Shown one piece after another: positions 1 through 7,873 of a stretch of DNA of 64,000 bases. The stretch is taken from positions 496,001 through 560,000 of the forward strand of contig NZ_VYVA01000001.1 of the NCBI RefSeq assembly GCF_009193215.1, written 5' to 3'. The notes under the pieces were generated by a model that saw only the letters and a program-made list of their open reading frames with translations, did no database searches and was not told the origin of the DNA. The DNA comes from Flavicella marina. GTDB taxonomy: Bacteria > Bacteroidota > Bacteroidia > Flavobacteriales > Flavobacteriaceae. The first letter of the stretch is position 1; each line of letters begins with the position of its first letter. The position numbers and the translations under genes are program-made.

Positions 1-804
1 TTAAACGAATCTTTTACAAGTATCGTTACAAATGACGAGGCATTGTTTGAAGAAATCAACGACTATTTACAAGAAATATATCCTGAGAAACAGTCTATTT
101 TAAAAATGCACACTGGAAAATCTCCGATATTTGAAAAATACGGGATTGAAAGACAAATAAAATCTGCATTCGGACAAACTGTTTCTATGAACAAAGGTGC
201 TTATTTGGTAATTGAACATACCGAAGCATTGCATGTTATTGATGTAAATAGCGGAAACAGATCGAACAAAGCAAATTCTCAAGAAGAAAATGCCTTAGAA
301 GTAAATTTAATTGCAGCTACAGAAATAGCGCGTCAATTGCGTTTACGTGATATGGGAGGTATTATCGTAGTAGATTTCATCGATTTACATTCTAATGAAA
401 ATCGTCAGAAACTATACGAGCATTTAAAAAATGAGATGTCGTTCGACAGAACAAAACACAAAATATTACCGCCTAGTAAATTTGGATTGATTCAAATTAC
501 TAGACAGAGAGTACGTTCAGAGATGAACATCAAAACAAAAGAACCCAACCCAAGCGTAAAAGGTGAGGTTGAGGCACCGATTGTTATGATTGACAAATTT
601 GACGTAGAATTGAATCGATTACTAGCAAGCAAAAACAAAGACAAAAAAATTGAACTTCATGTTCATCCTTTCGTGGCTGCTTACTTGAAAAAAGGACTTA
701 TATCTGAACAAATAAAATGGTTCTTAAAACACAAAAAGTGGATCAAAGTAATACCAAGAGATGCTTATCAATATTTACAATACCGATTTAAATTTAATCG
801 TTAA
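1..804 (+). CDS. rng: Ribonuclease E/G family endoribonuclease, 3' part
   Basis: The reading frame is open from base 1, so this is the C-terminal 267 residues of a gene that begins before the window. It carries the catalytic core of RNase E/G: the two acidic metal-binding motifs V-I-D-V-N-S-G and V-V-D-F-I-D, followed by the I-T-R-Q-R motif. In E. coli RNase E the corresponding aspartates hold the catalytic Mg2+. The enzyme cleaves single-stranded RNA during rRNA maturation and mRNA turnover in the cytoplasm. The CPxC zinc-link that follows the RQR motif in proteobacterial RNase E/G is not present here; the stretch after it has no cysteines. The tail resembles the small domain of RNase G with no long scaffold region. 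The gene ends at a bidirectional terminator. Family assignment is firm; G versus E is by the short tail. Confidence 0.93.
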   Translation, partial: LNESFTSIVTNDEALFEEINDYLQEIYPEKQSILKMHTGKSPIFEKYGIERQIKSAFGQTVSMNKGAYLVIEHTEALHVIDVNSGNRSNKANSQEENALEVNLIAATEIARQLRLRDMGGIIVVDFIDLHSNENRQKLYEHLKNEMSFDRTKHKILPPSKFGLIQITRQRVRSEMNIKTKEPNPSVKGEVEAPIVMIDKFDVELNRLLASKNKDKKIELHVHPFVAAYLKKGLISEQIKWFLKHKKWIKVIPRDAYQYLQYRFKFNR

Positions 805-837
805 ACTGTAAGTATTAGCAAAATAATATATCAAAAA

Positions 838-873
838 AAAGCACCAAGTCTTCATTGACTTGGTGCTTTTTTG
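838..873. terminator. Bidirectional intrinsic terminator
   Basis: A perfect 10-bp stem (841-850 with 857-866, GCACCAAGTC/GACTTGGTGC) with a 6-base loop is flanked by A8 on the left and T6 on the right. It lies between the convergent RNase G and nitroreductase genes and can serve both. Confidence 0.9.
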
Positions 874-875
874 TT

Positions 876-1493
876 TTACAACACAACCTGTTTTGTATAA
901 TCATCAACAGATCCCTGCCTGCCTTTTAGAGCTCCTTTTTTAGTCTTACAACTACTAGTATCTGCATCAAATATAAAAATGCTTCCTAACAACTGTTCTT
1001 CTTCTGGTATACCTAATAAAGATTTGAATTGCACATCTCGAAGTGTACCACCACTAGACCAATAATTCTCATATCCTAAATCGGTTGCAGTTAATAACAT
1101 ATTTTGAATTGCAGCAGCCGTTGCTGCTACATGCTCAATATTTTGCAAAGCTACTTTTTCTGAATTGGTGCCATCTATCTCAGGAGTCCAAGTAACCTGA
1201 ATCAATGTTTGCGCAGCACGCAACATTTGAATTATCTTTCCGCCATCAATATCGTTCTTTATATAATAATCAGCCAATTTTCTACAACTCACACCATCCA
1301 ACACATAAAACCTCCAAGGCGCCAACGATTTCAACTCCTTAGAAGCGCTGTTAGGGTGGATATAATGGAAAGGTGCTTTACCTCCCATTTCTAAAATTTT
1401 TTGAACATCAGATTTTATGTCTCTGATTAGAATATTTTCATCACTCATCACCTTTAAGGTTCTCCGAGCTTCGATGACTTTTTGCAATTCCAT
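876..1493 (-). CDS. Nitroreductase family protein
   Basis: A 205-residue protein of the FMN-dependent nitroreductase fold. It starts with the family signature E-L-Q-K-V-I-E-A-R-R-T and has the typical central W-S-S-G-G and C-terminal L-G-I-P-E-E segments. Members reduce nitroaromatics, quinones or other acceptors with NAD(P)H. It lies 3 bp downstream of the aldo/keto reductase gene, so the two are almost certainly cotranscribed, which suggests a shared role in carbonyl or xenobiotic reduction (inference). The substrate cannot be read from the sequence. The start ATG at 1493 is the first one after the upstream stop. Confidence 0.85.
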   Translation of the reverse strand: MELQKVIEARRTLKVMSDENILIRDIKSDVQKILEMGGKAPFHYIHPNSASKELKSLAPWRFYVLDGVSCRKLADYYIKNDIDGGKIIQMLRAAQTLIQVTWTPEIDGTNSEKVALQNIEHVAATAAAIQNMLLTATDLGYENYWSSGGTLRDVQFKSLLGIPEEEQLLGSIFIFDADTSSCKTKKGALKGRQGSVDDYTKQVVL

Positions 1494-1496
1494 CTC

Positions 1497-2516
1497 TTAT
1501 TTTTCCAAGATTTTTTCAATTCTATTTAATGTCTCTGCATCAAAATCTAAACAATCAAGCGCTTTAACACTATCTAACAACTGTTCGCTTCGACTTGCTC
1601 CCACTAGAACAGAAGTTATTCTATCATCTCTTAAAATCCATGCTATTGCCATTTGGGCTAATGTCTGATTCCTCTCCTCAGCAATTATATTCAACTCTCT
1701 TACTTTATCTAAATATTCATTGATCTGTTCTTTTTTCAAATATCGACCGTCTTTTACAGCTCTTGAATTTTCAGGAAAACCATCTAAATATTTATTAGTT
1801 AACACACCTTGACGTAAAGGAGAAAACGCGATTCCGCCAACGCCATTATTCTCTAACACATCTAACAAACCATCTTCTACCCAACGATCTAGCATGTTAT
1901 AACGTGGCTGATGAATCAAACATGGAGTTCCCAATTCTTTCAACACCTTAAAAGCCTTATCAGCCTCTTCTGCTTTATAGTTAGACAAACCGACATATAG
2001 CGCTTTTCCTTGACGCACTATATGATCTAAAGCTCCCATTGTTTCTTCAATCGGCGTATCTGGATCTGGTCTATGGTGGTAAAAAATATCTACATATTCT
2101 AAATTCATTCGTTTCAAACTCTGATCTAAACTAGAAATTAAATATTTTCTAGATCCGAAATTTCCATAGGGTCCAGGCCACATATCAAACCCAGCTTTGG
2201 TAGAAATAATCAATTCATCTCTATATTGTTTAAAATCTTTATTGAAAATAGCACCGAAATTCTCTTCAGCACCTCCATACGGAGGACCATAATTATTTGC
2301 CAAATCAAAATGGGTAATTCCATTATCGAAAGCCGTTTGTAAAATAGTACGTGCATTCTGAAAATCATCTGTAACACTGAAATTATGCCACAACCCTAAA
2401 GACAACGCAGGCAACAACAAACCACTTTTTCCGGTTCTACGATACATCATTTTGTCATACCTCGTTTCTTTCGCTTGATATACCTCATCTTGAGGTACTC
2501 TATAATCTATACTCAT
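1497..2516 (-). CDS. yghZ: Aldo/keto reductase, YghZ/L-glyceraldehyde-3-phosphate reductase type
   Basis: A 339-residue TIM-barrel aldo/keto reductase. The catalytic tetrad is visible as D71, Y76, K107 and H147/H148 in the motifs F-D-L-A-N-N-Y-G, I-S-T-K-A-G and F-Y-H-H-R. The N-terminal M-x-Y-R-R-T-G-K-S-G-L and the W-P-G-P-Y-G motif match the AKR14 group, which reduces L-glyceraldehyde 3-phosphate and methylglyoxal with NADPH in the cytoplasm. It is the first gene of a two-gene operon with the nitroreductase. The voltage-gated K+ channel beta-subunit family is related, but the W-P-G-P-Y-G stretch favours YghZ. Confidence 0.88.
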   Translation of the reverse strand: MSIDYRVPQDEVYQAKETRYDKMMYRRTGKSGLLLPALSLGLWHNFSVTDDFQNARTILQTAFDNGITHFDLANNYGPPYGGAEENFGAIFNKDFKQYRDELIISTKAGFDMWPGPYGNFGSRKYLISSLDQSLKRMNLEYVDIFYHHRPDPDTPIEETMGALDHIVRQGKALYVGLSNYKAEEADKAFKVLKELGTPCLIHQPRYNMLDRWVEDGLLDVLENNGVGGIAFSPLRQGVLTNKYLDGFPENSRAVKDGRYLKKEQINEYLDKVRELNIIAEERNQTLAQMAIAWILRDDRITSVLVGASRSEQLLDSVKALDCLDFDAETLNRIEKILEK

Positions 2517-2625
2517 ACTGTAAAATTTAATGCGTAAACTTACTAAATTGTATTCTATTTTAAGAATTCATTTGTTATCAAATTAACGTAGTATTGTAAT
2601 TCTTTGTAAGTGCGTATCCTGTTTT

Positions 2626-3819
2626 ATGACCAACACCCAAATTACACCCATGAACATTCCCCAAAAAACACTTCCGCTAATCATAATATCGCAATTTTTA
2701 TGTACCTCACTCTGGTTTGCAGGAAATAGTATTATCTCTGATCTTATACAAGCATACAATCTAGACACAAATGCATTAAGTTATGTTACCTCATCAGTAC
2801 AATTTGGCTTTATACTCGGTACTTTATCTTTTGCTTTGTTAGCAATTAGTGACAAATATGCACCTTCCAAAATATTCTTTATTTGTGCCTTATTCGCAAG
2901 TATTTTCAATTTAGGCATTCTCATACCCACAAACACTCTCAGCAACATTTTGCTCTTTCGATTTCTAACAGGATTTTGTCTTGCTGGAATTTACCCGATT
3001 GGAATGAAAATAGCAGCGGACTACTTTGAAAAAGGACTTGGAAAGTCTCTCGGTTGGTTGGTGGGAGCACTTGTTTTAGGCACCGCTTTTCCACATTATA
3101 TTAAACTAATGGCTACCGATTACCCTTGGCAATATGTTCTTATCACAACTTCTTTATTGGCTTCATTTGGAGGTTTATTGGTTTTGATTTTTATAAAAAA
3201 AGGCCCCTATTTCAAAAAAAACAACAGCACACCGAAACTCAATAGCATCCCAATGCTATTCAAAAAGAAACGGTTCAAGCAAGCTGCGGTAGGATATTTT
3301 GGACACATGTGGGAATTGTATGCTTTTTGGGCGTTTGTTCCATTAATGATTGAAATTTTCAACAACACCACCCAAAATAACCTTTCGGTTCCTTTGTATT
3401 CTTTTGTTGTTATCGGTTTAGGGGGGCTATCTTGCGTAATTAGCGGATATCTTTCTGAACCTTTTGGTGTCAAAAAAACAGCTACCTACTTTTTGATCGT
3501 CTCAGGTATATGTTGCTGTATCTCTCCTTTTATTTTTCATTTTCCAAGCATTGCATTTCTAGCTTTTTTAAGTCTTTGGGGTTTTGTTGTGATAGGCGAC
3601 TCTCCTCTATTCTCCACTTTAATCGCGACGAATACTTCAGCAGAAACAAAAGGAACAGCTTTGACCATTGTAAATTGTATTGGGTTTTCTATCACAATCG
3701 TTAGTATTCAAACTTTGAGCTTTTTACATCTTTCATATGATACGAATTTCATATTTTTAATTTTGGCAATTGGCCCTATCATTGGAAGCGTCAACCTTCT
3801 ACAAAAAAATGAAAAATGA
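2626..3819 (+). CDS. MFS transporter
   Basis: A 397-residue protein with about twelve hydrophobic segments and a central charged loop (about residues 190-215), the layout of a major facilitator superfamily permease in the inner membrane. Segment 4 holds the usual R-F-L-T-G-F-C-L-A-G-I-Y-P sequence, and the family is close to the cyanate/nitrate-like MFS group by its W-F-A-G-N start. The substrate is not identifiable. The stop codon overlaps the start of the next gene by 4 bases (ATGA), so transporter and cupin lipoprotein are translationally coupled. It is divergent from the aldo/keto reductase operon. Confidence 0.85.
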   Translation: MTNTQITPMNIPQKTLPLIIISQFLCTSLWFAGNSIISDLIQAYNLDTNALSYVTSSVQFGFILGTLSFALLAISDKYAPSKIFFICALFASIFNLGILIPTNTLSNILLFRFLTGFCLAGIYPIGMKIAADYFEKGLGKSLGWLVGALVLGTAFPHYIKLMATDYPWQYVLITTSLLASFGGLLVLIFIKKGPYFKKNNSTPKLNSIPMLFKKKRFKQAAVGYFGHMWELYAFWAFVPLMIEIFNNTTQNNLSVPLYSFVVIGLGGLSCVISGYLSEPFGVKKTATYFLIVSGICCCISPFIFHFPSIAFLAFLSLWGFVVIGDSPLFSTLIATNTSAETKGTALTIVNCIGFSITIVSIQTLSFLHLSYDTNFIFLILAIGPIIGSVNLLQKNEK

Positions 3820-4343
3820 AAATTAAATTAATGCTGTTATTCACCTTGTTAGGATTGAGTATCGCCTGTAAAAAAGAACATTCCCATTCTCACAAAACCA
3901 CTACAAAACCGATTGTTGTTTTACCTGACGGAGGTAAAGAATGGAATGTATTTGGTGTAAAAATCATCGGAAAAATTTTAAGCGAAGACACACGAGGTGC
4001 CTATTCAGTAATCGTCACTGACACGCCGCCTATGGGTGGACCACCTCCTCACATACACAGTAACGAAGACGAACTGTTTTATGTGCTGAAAGGTCACTAT
4101 GAATTTTATTGTGGTAATCAAACCATAGATGCTCCACAAGGAAGTTTAATTCAATTGCCAAAAGGGATTGCGCACCATTTTAAAAATATAGATACTATCA
4201 CGGGAGTTACAATCAATACCATTACGCCTGGGGGATTTGAAAACTTCTTTGAAACCATTGCACAAATTTCAAAAAAAGGAAAACCGTCTAGACAGCAGAT
4301 TGACTCTATTGCTAATTCCTTTGGTATGAAATTTATGAATTAA
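3816..4343 (+). CDS. Cupin-domain lipoprotein
   Basis: A 175-residue protein with a lipoprotein signal ending L-S-I-A-C18, followed by a His-rich stretch (H-S-H-S-H) and one cupin domain. Both cupin motifs are seen: P-P-H-I-H-x4-E at about 80-90 and the P-K-G-I-A-H-H segment near 120, so the metal-binding His/Glu set is intact. It overlaps the MFS gene by 4 bases. A periplasmic metal-dependent dioxygenase, isomerase or sensor role is possible; none can be chosen from the sequence. The downstream side is the interspersed-repeat array, with no clear terminator. Confidence 0.75.
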   Translation: MKIKLMLLFTLLGLSIACKKEHSHSHKTTTKPIVVLPDGGKEWNVFGVKIIGKILSEDTRGAYSVIVTDTPPMGGPPPHIHSNEDELFYVLKGHYEFYCGNQTIDAPQGSLIQLPKGIAHHFKNIDTITGVTINTITPGGFENFFETIAQISKKGKPSRQQIDSIANSFGMKFMN

Positions 4344-4357
4344 GCATATTTTCAATA

Positions 4358-4762
4358 GGTACCCTTCGACAGGCTCAGGGTACCGACAGGCTCTTGATCC
4401 GTAAGTTTCAAGGTACATATGGAATACTCGAGATCGAACCTATTAATAGACGGGCTGAACTTGTCGAATCTTAGGCTGGGATAGTCAATTGGTAGGCTGA
4501 GCCTGTCGAAGCCTATCTCGAAATTTCGAATATGAGAATTCCTCTAGAAACTTGAAGACTCAGTTTATCGAATCTTTCACTGATTCAGTCTCTTTGGAGA
4601 TTGAGCTAGTCAATTGCAGGCTGAGCTTATCGAATCTTAGGCTGGAATGGTCAATTGGTAGGCTGAGCCTATCGAAGCCTATCTCAAAATTTCGTATATG
4701 AGAATTCCTCTAGAAACTTGAAGACTGAGCTTGTCCATTGGTAGACTGAGCTTGTCAAAGTC
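4358..4762. repeat. Array of flavobacterial REP-like elements
   Basis: At least eight copies of a short module related to CTTCGACAGGCTCAG or its complement CTGAGCCTGTCGAAG lie at about 4358-4384, 4384-4396, 4453-4470, 4493-4512, 4559-4574, 4619-4636, 4659-4678, 4724-4736 and 4742-4762. The first copy is a perfect dyad: GGTACCCT (4358-4365) and AGGGTACC (4377-4384) around an 11-base core. Later copies have degraded arms. Similar elements recur singly at 5373, 7682, 7807, 11428 and 31463, always outside genes. This is typical of a non-autonomous repetitive extragenic family. Confidence 0.85.
4453..4741. repeat. Imperfect tandem duplication, period 166 bp, within the repeat array
   Basis: The segment from 4453 to about 4575 is repeated from 4619 to 4741 with an offset of exactly 166 bases; for example CCTCTAGAAACTTGAAGACT is at 4541-4560 and again at 4707-4726. 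The copies differ at a scatter of positions, so the duplication is not recent. Confidence 0.85.
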
Positions 4763-4792
4763 TCACTTCCTAAAACTTAACTTTAACCCATA

Positions 4793-4819
4793 AAAAAGCG
4801 ACCCAGTAGGTCGCTTTTT
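4793..4819 (-). terminator. Intrinsic terminator of purE
   Basis: An 11-bp stem, AAAAAGCGACC (4793-4803) with GGTCGCTTTTT (4809-4819), and a 5-base loop sit just beyond the purE stop on the reverse strand; the A-run at the left gives the U tract of the reverse transcript. Confidence 0.85.
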
Positions 4820-4838
4820 AAAGTATATTCAATTTAAG

Positions 4839-5324
4839 TTATGCTTTTCTAACTCTTTCTGAAGCAGCAATTACTTTTTCTTTTAGACTTTGTTTGTAAG
4901 CAATTATTGTGTTTAATACTTCTGGGTTTGAAGCTCCGATAATTTGTGCCGCTAAAATCCCTGCATTTTTCGCTCCGTCCAAAGCTACTGTTGCTACTGG
5001 CACTCCACCAGGCATTTGCAATATAGATAAAACCGAATCCCATCCATCAATAGAATTTCTAGATTTCACCGGAACTCCAATTACAGGCAAAGGACTCATA
5101 GAAGCCACCATACCCGGTAAATGAGCTGCTCCTCCTGCTCCAGCAATGATTACAGAAACTCCTCTCAAATGTGCATTATTCGAAAATTCAACCAATTTTT
5201 CTGGAGTTCTATGCGCAGATACGATATCAACTTCATTCTCTATTCCAAATTCATTTAATATATCAATGGCATCTTGCATGATTGGAAGATCTGAATCGCT
5301 TCCCATTATAATCGCTACTTTCAT
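4839..5324 (-). CDS. purE: 5-(carboxyamino)imidazole ribonucleotide mutase
   Basis: A 161-residue class I PurE. It converts N5-CAIR to 4-carboxy-AIR in purine synthesis. The signature motifs are G-S-D-S-D-L-P (8-14), S-A-H-R-T-P (36-41, with the catalytic His38) and the A-G-A-G-G-A-A-H-L-P-G-M loop (61-72). The length is normal for the octameric bacterial enzyme. purK lies immediately upstream on the same strand, so the two successive steps are encoded together, but a repeat element is wedged into the 71-bp gap between them. A terminator follows. Confidence 0.97.
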   Translation of the reverse strand: MKVAIIMGSDSDLPIMQDAIDILNEFGIENEVDIVSAHRTPEKLVEFSNNAHLRGVSVIIAGAGGAAHLPGMVASMSPLPVIGVPVKSRNSIDGWDSVLSILQMPGGVPVATVALDGAKNAGILAAQIIGASNPEVLNTIIAYKQSLKEKVIAASERVRKA

Positions 5325-5372
5325 CTTTTATTTTTTATTGATTTTTTAGATAAACTCTACATTCTTTACCTT

Positions 5373-5395
5373 GGTACACTGAGACTGTCGAAGTG
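5373..5395. repeat. REP-like element between purK and purE
   Basis: The module CACTGAGACTGTCGAAGTG (5377-5395) forms a short hairpin and abuts the purK stop codon at 5396-5398. It is a variant of the family seen at 4358-4762, with CACT/AGTG arms instead of TACCCT/AGGGTA. Confidence 0.75.
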
Positions 5396-6541
5396 TTATT
5401 TACTAATTACTTTAATCGTATTTTTTACCTGTTCAGCAACTTTTCTTGCCTCAGAAATATCTTCATTTACGATGGTAACATGTCCCATTTTTCTGAAGGG
5501 TCTTGTTTCTTTCTTTCCGTAAATATGTGGTGTCACTCCTTTTAATTGCAATACCTCTTCCATGTTTTCATAAAAAACATTTCCAGAGTAACCTTCAGCT
5601 CCGACAAGATTGACCATAATACCAGCCATTTTACTAGCAGTACTTCCTAAAGGTAAATTTAAAACGGTACGCAAATGTTGTTCAAACTGACTCGTTATTG
5701 ATGCTTCAATACTATAATGCCCACTGTTGTGGGTACGAGGGGCTACCTCATTTACGATTACCTCGTCATCTTCTGTCTGAAACATCTCGACTGCCAACAA
5801 ACCAACATGCTCAAAAGCTGCTGCAACTTGCAGGGCGACAGCGTTGGCTTTAGCTGCTACTTCTTCTGAAATTCTTGCTGGACAAATCACATATTCTACT
5901 TGATTCGCTTCAGGATGAAATTCCATTTCCACAACAGGGTACGTCTTTACTTCTCCACTTGCATTTCTCGAAACAATAACTGCTAATTCATTTTTAAAAG
6001 GAATCAAAGCTTCCGTAATGCATTCAGTATCTGCCAAGGCATCAATATCAGATTGATTTCTCACAATTTTCACACCAATTCCATCGTAACCAAATTGTGC
6101 AGACTTCCAAACAAATGGAAAATCAAAACTTTCAGCTTGCAATTCTTCCAAAGAATCAAAACGCTTGTGTGGTGATGTAGGAATTCCCTTTGATGCATAA
6201 AAGTCTTTCTGTTTTCCTTTGTGCTGAATTATTTCAATTACATTCGGCTGAGGATACACTTTTACACCTTCTTTTTCTAGCTGATACAAAGCATCTATAT
6301 TTACATGCTCGATTTCAATAGTCAATATATCAACCTTTTTCCCGAATTGATAAACCGTATCAAAGTCTAATAAATCTCCTTGATGAAATTCATTACAATG
6401 TGCTGCACATGGAGCATCTGAAGATGGATCTAAAATTGCGGTATAAACATCAAATTTCTGTGTTTCAGCTAACAACATCTTACCCAGTTGTCCACCTCCT
6501 AAAACACCTAATTTAAAATCCGAAGAAAAGTATGCATTCAT
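5396..6541 (-). CDS. purK: 5-(carboxyamino)imidazole ribonucleotide synthase
   Basis: A 381-residue ATP-grasp enzyme that carboxylates AIR with bicarbonate and ATP to give N5-CAIR, the substrate of PurE. The N-terminal nucleotide-binding motif G-V-L-G-G-G-Q-L-G-K-M-L (12-23) and the late E-V-A-P-R-T-H-N-S-G-H (metal and substrate site of PurK) are present. The length is standard. It precedes purE on the same strand. The start ATG at 6541 follows a non-coding gap from the lipoprotein gene. Confidence 0.97.
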   Translation of the reverse strand: MNAYFSSDFKLGVLGGGQLGKMLLAETQKFDVYTAILDPSSDAPCAAHCNEFHQGDLLDFDTVYQFGKKVDILTIEIEHVNIDALYQLEKEGVKVYPQPNVIEIIQHKGKQKDFYASKGIPTSPHKRFDSLEELQAESFDFPFVWKSAQFGYDGIGVKIVRNQSDIDALADTECITEALIPFKNELAVIVSRNASGEVKTYPVVEMEFHPEANQVEYVICPARISEEVAAKANAVALQVAAAFEHVGLLAVEMFQTEDDEVIVNEVAPRTHNSGHYSIEASITSQFEQHLRTVLNLPLGSTASKMAGIMVNLVGAEGYSGNVFYENMEEVLQLKGVTPHIYGKKETRPFRKMGHVTIVNEDISEARKVAEQVKNTIKVISK

Positions 6542-6591
6542 AAAAAATAAATTTGATGCAAAAATAGGTATCTTTTTGAATTATCTAACTT

Positions 6592-7086
6592 TTAAAAGTT
6601 ACTAATTCTAAGTTCGTTTCCGCCACCCAATCGTTCAGCCTTGTATTGTTGTAAATCATATCTTACACCTGATACACTTATTTGATTTCCTTCGGCATCT
6701 TTCTCATAAGTTCTAGAGTAGCCCAATTGAAAGTCATAAAAAATTCCGTCTGAATCACAAGCATTGGTCATTTCAGGAAAATTACTGATATCCATTGGAT
6801 TCGCACAGGATGTCAATTCAATATGAGGACAGGCCAAATCAAATGCCACGAACTCATCAACACTTTGCTCACCATTTCCCATATTATAAACAATCACTCC
6901 GCGATGACCCATATTTGGATACACCACATATTGATTCGGAATCAACAAATTTTGATTCTGAGGCAAGTTTAAATTAATGGTTGTGCTAAAGACGATATTC
7001 GGAATGAAATTCGTGTCTTCATATCCATCATCATGACAACTGCTAACAGCAAACACTATAAAAAGTAGGTAAAAATATTTTTTCAT
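6592..7086 (-). CDS. Lipoprotein with degenerate Rieske-like cluster motif
   Basis: I start the gene at the ATG at 7086, because M-K-K-Y-F begins a clean lipoprotein signal ending A-V-S-S-C17; a longer frame to 7116 would add ten hydrophilic residues before it. The mature protein (about 147 residues) contains A-F-D-L-A-C-P-H (Cys86, His88), like the first half of a Rieske [2Fe-2S] site (CxH). The second half, normally CxxH, appears as C-D-S-D-G (Cys110) without the histidine. The C-terminal R-Y-D-L-Q-Q-Y end is also Rieske-like. I infer a cell-envelope protein with a Rieske fold that probably cannot hold a normal cluster. It is divergent from greA. Confidence 0.6.
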   Translation of the reverse strand: MKKYFYLLFIVFAVSSCHDDGYEDTNFIPNIVFSTTINLNLPQNQNLLIPNQYVVYPNMGHRGVIVYNMGNGEQSVDEFVAFDLACPHIELTSCANPMDISNFPEMTNACDSDGIFYDFQLGYSRTYEKDAEGNQISVSGVRYDLQQYKAERLGGGNELRISNF

Positions 7087-7135
7087 GATGCCTCGGGGTT
7101 TAAGGAAATTAGGCATGCAATTTACAAATAATTTG

Positions 7136-7143
7136 TATATTTG
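7136..7143 (+). promoter_or_regulatory. Bacteroidetes -7 box for greA
   Basis: TATATTTG matches the Bacteroidetes -7 consensus TAnnTTTG. No clear -33 TTTG is seen at the proper distance. The start codon of greA is 60 bases downstream. Confidence 0.5.
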
Positions 7144-7203
7144 TCATCAATCTCATTCGCTATTCTACGCAATGAGATTTTGTTTTTATAAAAAGTAAAG
7201 GTT

Positions 7204-7677
7204 ATGAGTGATATATCGTACTATTCACCTGAAGGGTTGAAAAAATTAAAAGATGAATTAGAGCATTTGGAATTGGTTGAAAGACCAAGAGTATCACAAG
7301 AAATCTCTGATGCCAGAGACAAGGGTGATTTGAGTGAAAATGCAGAATATCATGCCGCTAAAGAAGAGCAATCTTTATTAGAATTAAAAATTGCAAAACT
7401 AAAAAATGTGGTTGCCAATGCAAGAATTTTAGATGAGTCACAATTAGATTTGTCAAAAATATTGATTCATTCTGTGGTGAAACTTCGCAATACTGCAAAC
7501 AAAATGGAATTTACCTACACTTTGGTTGCCGATTCTGAAACAGATATTAAAAATGGTAAATTATCTGTAAACTCACCTATTGGTAAAGGTTTATTAGGAT
7601 TGAAAGTAGGTGAAATTGCCGAAATTCAAGTGCCTAGTGGAATCATGAAATTTGAAATTTTAGAAATTTCGAGATAG
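7204..7677 (+). CDS. greA: Transcription elongation factor GreA
   Basis: A 157-residue GreA/GreB protein. The N-terminal coiled-coil begins Y-Y-S-P-E-G-L-K-K-L-K-D-E-L; the acidic tip is in the D-A-R-D-K-G-D-L-S-E-N-A-E-Y motif, which delivers Mg2+ to the RNA polymerase secondary channel and stimulates cleavage of backtracked RNA. The C-terminal FKBP-like domain has S-P-I-G-K-G-L-L-G. Size and motifs are normal. Directly after the stop codon come two repeat elements and then a HIT gene. Confidence 0.96.
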   Translation: MSDISYYSPEGLKKLKDELEHLELVERPRVSQEISDARDKGDLSENAEYHAAKEEQSLLELKIAKLKNVVANARILDESQLDLSKILIHSVVKLRNTANKMEFTYTLVADSETDIKNGKLSVNSPIGKGLLGLKVGEIAEIQVPSGIMKFEILEISR

Positions 7678-7681
7678 GCGA

Positions 7682-7719
7682 CTTCGACAGGCTCAGTCTA
7701 CCAATTGACAAGCTCAGCC
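7682..7719. repeat. REP-like pair after greA
   Basis: The 28 bases 7682-7709 match the complement of 4484-4511 in the big array at all but one position, including the CCAATTGAC linker between two modules. A second module (GACAAGCTCAGCC) follows at 7707-7719. The shared linker shows that composite units, not just the 15-base core, have been copied. Confidence 0.8.
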
Positions 7720-7806
7720 AACTCATTTGTCAAGCGCAGACACAACCTAAAAAAATCCCGTCTAAATTTCGACAGATACTTGTTCTACCAAAATAATTTT
7801 AAAAAA

Positions 7807-7830
7807 GTACCCTGAGCTTGTCGAAGGGTA
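7807..7830. repeat. REP-like dyad, possible terminator
   Basis: TACCCT (7808-7813) and AGGGTA (7825-7830) flank the core GAGCTTGTCGA. A6 precedes and a T-rich run follows (7833-7839), so the element could terminate transcription leaving greA. Confidence 0.7.
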
Positions 7831-7873
7831 TATTTTTTTAAAACAAATAACTCAACAAACAAAACTTCAATTG

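Larger units (their letters stand above)
4344..4838. other. Gene-free stretch filled with interspersed repeats
   Basis: No coding sequence is credible here. Most of the 495 bases consist of copies of a short element related to CTTCGACAGGCTCAG in either orientation, listed below, and the right end holds the purE terminator. I see no promoter or RNA gene. Confidence 0.8.

Noticed and set aside
4358-4762. Regular repeats suggested a CRISPR array
   Set aside because: Units occur in both orientations, spacing is irregular, spacers are themselves repeated, and no cas genes are near.
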